A DNA stretch of 21,508 bases from Blattamonas nauphoetae (taxonomy: Eukaryota > Preaxostyla > Oxymonadida). Each line of letters starts with the position of its first letter. Within the stretch, counting starts at the first letter, position 1. Below are positions 18,235 through 21,508 of the stretch, piece by piece. The stretch is from contig JARBJD010000706.1 in assembly GCA_033064195.1 (NCBI GenBank), positions 1 through 21,508 of the forward strand, written 5' to 3'. The translations under genes were made by a program, and so were the position numbers. A model generated the notes under the pieces. The model saw nothing but the letters and a program-made list of their open reading frames with translations, did no database searches and was not told the DNA's origin.

Positions 18235-18904
18235 GATTTACCTGAAAACTGCGCTGTTCCCAGGAACATGTACGCTGCCAGACTTCTGCTCAACGCCAGG
18301 TCGAGACAGCCCTTCGCATCTCTCTCCTCTCCCGCCGCCACACTCCGCGATATCTCCAACACCCTCTTGATGGACGACGAGGCGCGGACCATTCACGTTC
18401 CGGTTCCAGCCATGGACATCCAGTCTGCTCGATCACAAAGTGATTCTGATGAAAGAGTCTTTATTTGACACTCCACTCGTTGTACGTCAAAATGGGATCT
18501 TGTGCCACGATAGAGCTATGCTACATCGACAATTGCCGATGGGCACATTGCGAAGCAGAGTAGTCTATCATTTTCTTTTTTGGCAACTCGCTCTGACATG
18601 TTCACTCGTCGAGCACATCTCCTGACCTCAAATTTCTGAGAGGATGATGCAAGAATCCTCTTCCAGCTAGCCGTCGGGTGGGACATGATTCAGGCTACCA
18701 CTCTCAGGAAACATGTGGATGGATAATGCAGAGGATGCTAAAACAACCACCATCAACGATCCATCACATCCAGCTGCGTGAGCTTTCTTCCTCATCACCT
18801 GTCGTGACTGCCTCAAACACACGATCAAATCGATGCATATTCCTCCGGAATAGATATTTGTACTTTGACAGAAAGCCCACTCATACCGATGTCTCCATCC
18901 ACTC
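18235..18904 (+). other. Unassigned coding-like fragments after the transposase
   Basis: Short open stretches occur in different frames, including NMYAARLLLNARS (about 18268), KESLFDTPLVVRQNG (about 18445) and DDARILFQLAVGWDMIQATT (about 18642). The last vaguely resembles the end of pogo/Tigger transposases, but too weakly to claim. This may be the decayed 5' part of the second gene of element C. Confidence 0.3.
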
Positions 18905-20166
18905 TAAAATTTCTATCCTCCCTCGACAGAACGTCATCGCAGAATCGTCTCTGTCTCTCCCACTCCTCTAGCACGTCCAGAAGATGAACAGGAAGCCATG
19001 TCTGACTGGATCAACGAGATCGCTCTTGATGTCTTCGAATCAACGAAAACGGCTCCGTTTCCCTTCAGATGTGCTTCCTGTAATTTCAAGAACAGCATGA
19101 ATCTGCCTCTCAATCAAACTAAACAAACCACTGTGAATAGTGAAAGTGCCAGACGAGAACGAGAGGAGAGTGACCAGATGACCGGAGATGCATTCGACAT
19201 TCACATTCGACAGGAACGACTCGCGTATCAACTGTCTGTTATTCCCTCAAAACACAATACACCAGAGACAAACAAATCCATTCATCTCCACTCTCTAACC
19301 TCACAATATCCTCCTCTACGAATGCAAACACCCCTGTTTGGCAGTCTGAAGTCCTCCACACAATCATGTCAACTTTAGGAACACACGCAGTCCCTCCAGG
19401 GTCTCCTTTCTCGAAAACAGCAATATGTCCAATCTGAGCAAGAAATATCCATGAAAGACATTTCACAAGGAGACTCCGCCCCATTCCTGTTCCAGACAGA
19501 ACGATCGCAACTTGAAGAAAGACAGGATGTCGCTGCGAAGGAAGACAACTGCGATGAAGCAGATACACTGGCTGATGCGATTGAGCAGCTGATAGTACGA
19601 CTGGCTGCCGGGCAGGACTCCAAACACAGACCCGAGAGGTATTCCACACACTCATCTTGGAAGGCGAAGCTGCTGACGGACGAACAAGAGGCGTACGACA
19701 CTGCACAGGAACAACATTTCGCGGAGCAGAAACATCAGCGACACCTGTTCTCAGCAACTTTCTCGGTCCGCAACGTTCTCTTCAAATTTGAGAGAGTAAA
19801 GTCAGCAATCCTTGCCAAGGAACGCTCTCTCTCCACAGCCTCGCGGCAGCTTCAATACCCTTCCGCGAACAACGCAGAGTCTCCACAGCGGAGGAAGGTG
19901 CAGAAGACACTCTACATGCAGCCGAAGCTCTGGTGAAGACGAAGGAAACCTGGCGAGAAGAGATGATGCACCAGTAGGTTTCTTGTCGGAACCATCCACC
20001 TGCCTGGACTGGATCAGGAGAAGAAGATTTCTGTGACACCCCTCAGAACTCATTGGATGAACGGAACGAATCGACATATCCAACGGAATATCAAGAAGAA
20101 GACAAGATCTCACACTGCCCGTTCAGGTTCTCACCAAGTTGTACACTGGAATATCTTTTTCTTTGA
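18905..20166 (+). CDS. Second, unrecognised gene in element C
   Basis: I do not recognise a family. One frame is open from about 18905, with Met at 18998 (MSDWINEIALDVFESTKT), through a CASC motif and a charged region. It continues past one TAG (19376-19378) into LEERQDVAAKEDNCDEAD and a long helix-prone stretch (EQLIVRLAAG, DEQEAYDTAQEQHFAEQKHQ). From about 19873 the coding signal moves to another frame (STAEEGAEDTLHAAEALVKT, then a TAG at 19975-19977, then an acidic tail to TGA 20164-20166). Overall it is acidic and Glu/Gln-rich, with likely coiled-coil segments. Lying between the transposase and the right terminus, it may be an accessory transposon protein or captured host sequence. It is broken in this copy. 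Confidence 0.42.
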
Positions 20167-20290
20167 ATTGGGTATGTTTTGGTGCATTTCATGTACACAA
20201 CGACAAAAGATCAGTTAAAATCCCACGGAGAAATTATGAACGGAGTCAATTAACCAAAATCATGGGTCAGATCTCACATCGCCCAAATCG

Positions 20291-20335
20291 GAGACTGGAC
20301 ACTGGACTGGACTTTGCCACCTCGACTGGACACAG
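20291..20335. repeat. Right subterminal TGGACA repeats of element C
   Basis: Two TGGACA copies and GGACTGGACT words precede the right terminus, mirroring the richer left cluster. Confidence 0.6.
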
Positions 20336-20348
20336 CTTAACAGGCCAA
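20336..20348 (-). repeat. Right terminal inverted repeat of element C
   Basis: CTTAACAGGCCAA is the inverted partner of 15090-15102. Confidence 0.88.
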
Positions 20349-20356
20349 GTCAGCCA
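20349..20356. repeat. Target-site duplication of element C, right copy
   Basis: GTCAGCCA is identical to 15082-15089. Confidence 0.9.
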
Positions 20357-20476
20357 GACCTACATTTAGAAAATTCGTCAATAATAGTAAATTTGATATG
20401 AATGTCACTTCTCTAACTGTCCTCCCAAAAGCAAGTTAAGGTTGGATCAAAGGAACCGTCTCAACAGGGTCGATAA
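20357..20476. other. Short spacer between the hAT element and the surface-protein gene
   Basis: No gene or repeat is seen. The hAT inserted within a few hundred bases of the 5' side of the surface-protein gene. Confidence 0.4.
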
Positions 20477-21508
20477 TCACTGATCTCATCTCATCCCAAT
20501 GATCCTGATTCCCTGTTAGTTTTCTCTCATACTATTTCTCTCCACAATGTCCTCAGCAAGCATGTAACACAAAATCACTCCTTACGCCTCTCCAGCGCAC
20601 AAGTGACACTGACGTCTAATCAATATGAATCACGAAATCTGGCCATCAGGAACAATGTTCTGGATCTCAAAGGAACATCGATACAGTTCTCGTATTCGAC
20701 AGAACGAGCAAGATCTCAAATTGTATTGAAACGGTACTGTGGATCTCCAACTCAACATTACGGATGGACACAATGCGACTGGATGCATGTACACATCACA
20801 CAAACATACCCCTCACCATATTCACCAATATCTGAAGTTGGAGTTTTCTCACTTCTTTCGATATGTTCGTCAACAGTGACTCTGTCAAACAGCGAATTGC
20901 GAGTTGGACCAGGACAATCTCCATTTGTGGTGAAAGGGTCTCAGGATGCAATATACTCAGAAGAAACGATGATATCCGTCGTGAAGAGCGTTATTTTCTC
21001 AGCGAATTGGATTTGCGGAGCAACGACTTCAATTCTTCCAGCCAGTGGAAATTTGGAACTCTCTGTTTCAGTTAAGTCATGTGATATGCATTCAACTCGA
21101 ATTGATCTTGGAATGGTCTTCTTGTTGATCAACAAAACCCGCAACCCCAAACTCCGATAAGGTCAGAATTGAGACGTTGCTGTCAGACTGCCGATTGGAA
21201 AACGTGACAGGAGCACCCACAAACAGATATGCGGATGGAGGCTCCAAGTTATGGAGTCAACGGCTCCTCTCAACTCGATCTTAAATAGTTACTCAGTACT
21301 ATCTGGAACGGTGATCCGCGACTTCAACGATGGAGGAGACCTGCTGTGCGCGAACACGACCTTCACATCAAGCTCAACAAGCACAGTTCATCCAATCACT
21401 CGCCGCTCAATCGAACTAACACTTCTTCAGCTTATCTGCGGCCGAACCTCCGCCGACACAAATCAAAAAGATGGAATATATGAATGGCACGATACAGCTT
21501 TCAGTTCG
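20477..21508 (+). CDS. Partial beta-solenoid-type surface protein gene, runs off the right edge
   Basis: The open frame from about 20477 to the stop at 21158-21160 reads SLHNVLSKHVT, then SRNLAIRNNVLDLKG, then SSTVTLSNSELRVGPGQSPF. This alternation of short beta strands, Ser/Thr and Asn is typical of right-handed beta-helix repeat proteins of oxymonads. After the stop, DCRLENVTGAPTNRYADGG appears in another frame. From about 21255 to the end the original frame resumes with GTVIRDFNDGGDLLCANTTF. The 5' end may be an exon starting behind an acceptor (CCCTGTTAG, ending 20519); no convincing ATG was found. The frame changes indicate decay or indels. Such proteins are expected to be large, secreted or surface-exposed; the family call rests on sequence style, not a defined catalytic motif. 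Confidence 0.55.

Larger units (their letters stand above)
15090..20348 (+). mobile_element. Element C: 5.26-kb hAT transposon, inactivated
   Basis: The terminal repeats are TTGGTCTGTTAAG on the left (15090-15102) and TTGGCCTGTTAAG inverted on the right (20336-20348), with one mismatch. Perfect 8-bp duplications flank them. The element carries a plus-strand hAT transposase gene (15245-18234) and a second coding-like region (about 18905-20166). TGGACA motifs crowd both subterminal regions. The transposase has one in-frame stop and two frame changes, so this copy cannot make a full enzyme, yet the exact duplication and long open stretches argue for a fairly young insertion. The TTGG start is unusual for hAT ends, which normally begin CA or TA. 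Confidence 0.9.

Noticed and set aside
18640-18720. pogo/Tigger transposase C-terminus nested in element C
   Set aside because: Only a loose W-x-x-I-x-x-x-T pattern; no DDE motifs or terminal repeats of a nested element were found.
19239-19757. 172-codon minus-strand frame
   Set aside because: It is the antisense shadow of the acidic plus-strand gene of element C, with no family signal.
2241-19977. Alternative genetic code with TAA/TAG read as Gln, as in some oxymonads
   Set aside because: A few coding-like frames run through TAA or TAG (2241, 19376, 19975), but TGA interruptions (15792, 3015) and frame changes also occur in the same kinds of genes, so decay or indels explain them better.
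1-21508. CRISPR array or bacterial operons
   Set aside because: There are no regularly spaced direct repeats, no ribosome-binding-site pattern, and there are clear spliceosomal-type introns.

Overview
The window looks like nuclear DNA of an anaerobic flagellate protist, most likely an oxymonad such as Blattamonas. The evidence is short GT-AG introns inside coding stretches, a Ser/Thr-rich beta-solenoid surface-protein gene at the right edge of a style I associate with that lineage, and a dense load of DNA transposons and Polinton-type DNA. The species call is inference; no rRNA or marker gene is present.

Layout. (1) 1-1284: an old decayed flank with no intact gene. (2) Element A, 1293-4631: inverted termini starting TAGGCATGGGC and a perfect 8-bp target-site duplication (TGCTGCTG). 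It carries a plus-strand, multi-exon, cysteine-rich gene and no visible transposase. (3) Element B, 4650-8701: the same 11-bp terminus and its own perfect 8-bp duplication (TCAGTTTG), inserted 10 bp from the A site. It carries a different, minus-strand, intron-containing gene, again with no transposase. (4) About 9020-14541: a partial Polinton/Maverick-type fossil on the minus strand. It holds the amino-terminal and exonuclease part of a protein-primed family B DNA polymerase, a short ORF ahead of it, and two paralogous repeat-domain proteins that share an upstream AT-rich motif. (5) Element C, 15090-20348: a complete-length but inactivated hAT transposon with an 8-bp duplication (GTCAGCCA), 13-bp termini, many TGGACA subterminal sites, an intron-containing transposase gene, and a second, unrecognised gene downstream. 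(6) From about 20477 to the right edge: part of a host surface-protein-like gene.

The main result is the architecture. Elements A and B share transposon ends, have hAT-style 8-bp duplications, and carry unrelated multi-exon genes without a transposase. They look like gene-carrying, non-autonomous (Pack-type) hAT elements placed side by side in one short target. Element C is a hAT with different ends, so it is not an obvious source of their transposase. Several host-like reading frames (Cys-rich gene, B cargo, C second gene, surface protein) change frame without a clear intron. They are either decayed copies or carry assembly indels, and exon boundaries below are approximate unless a splice site is named.
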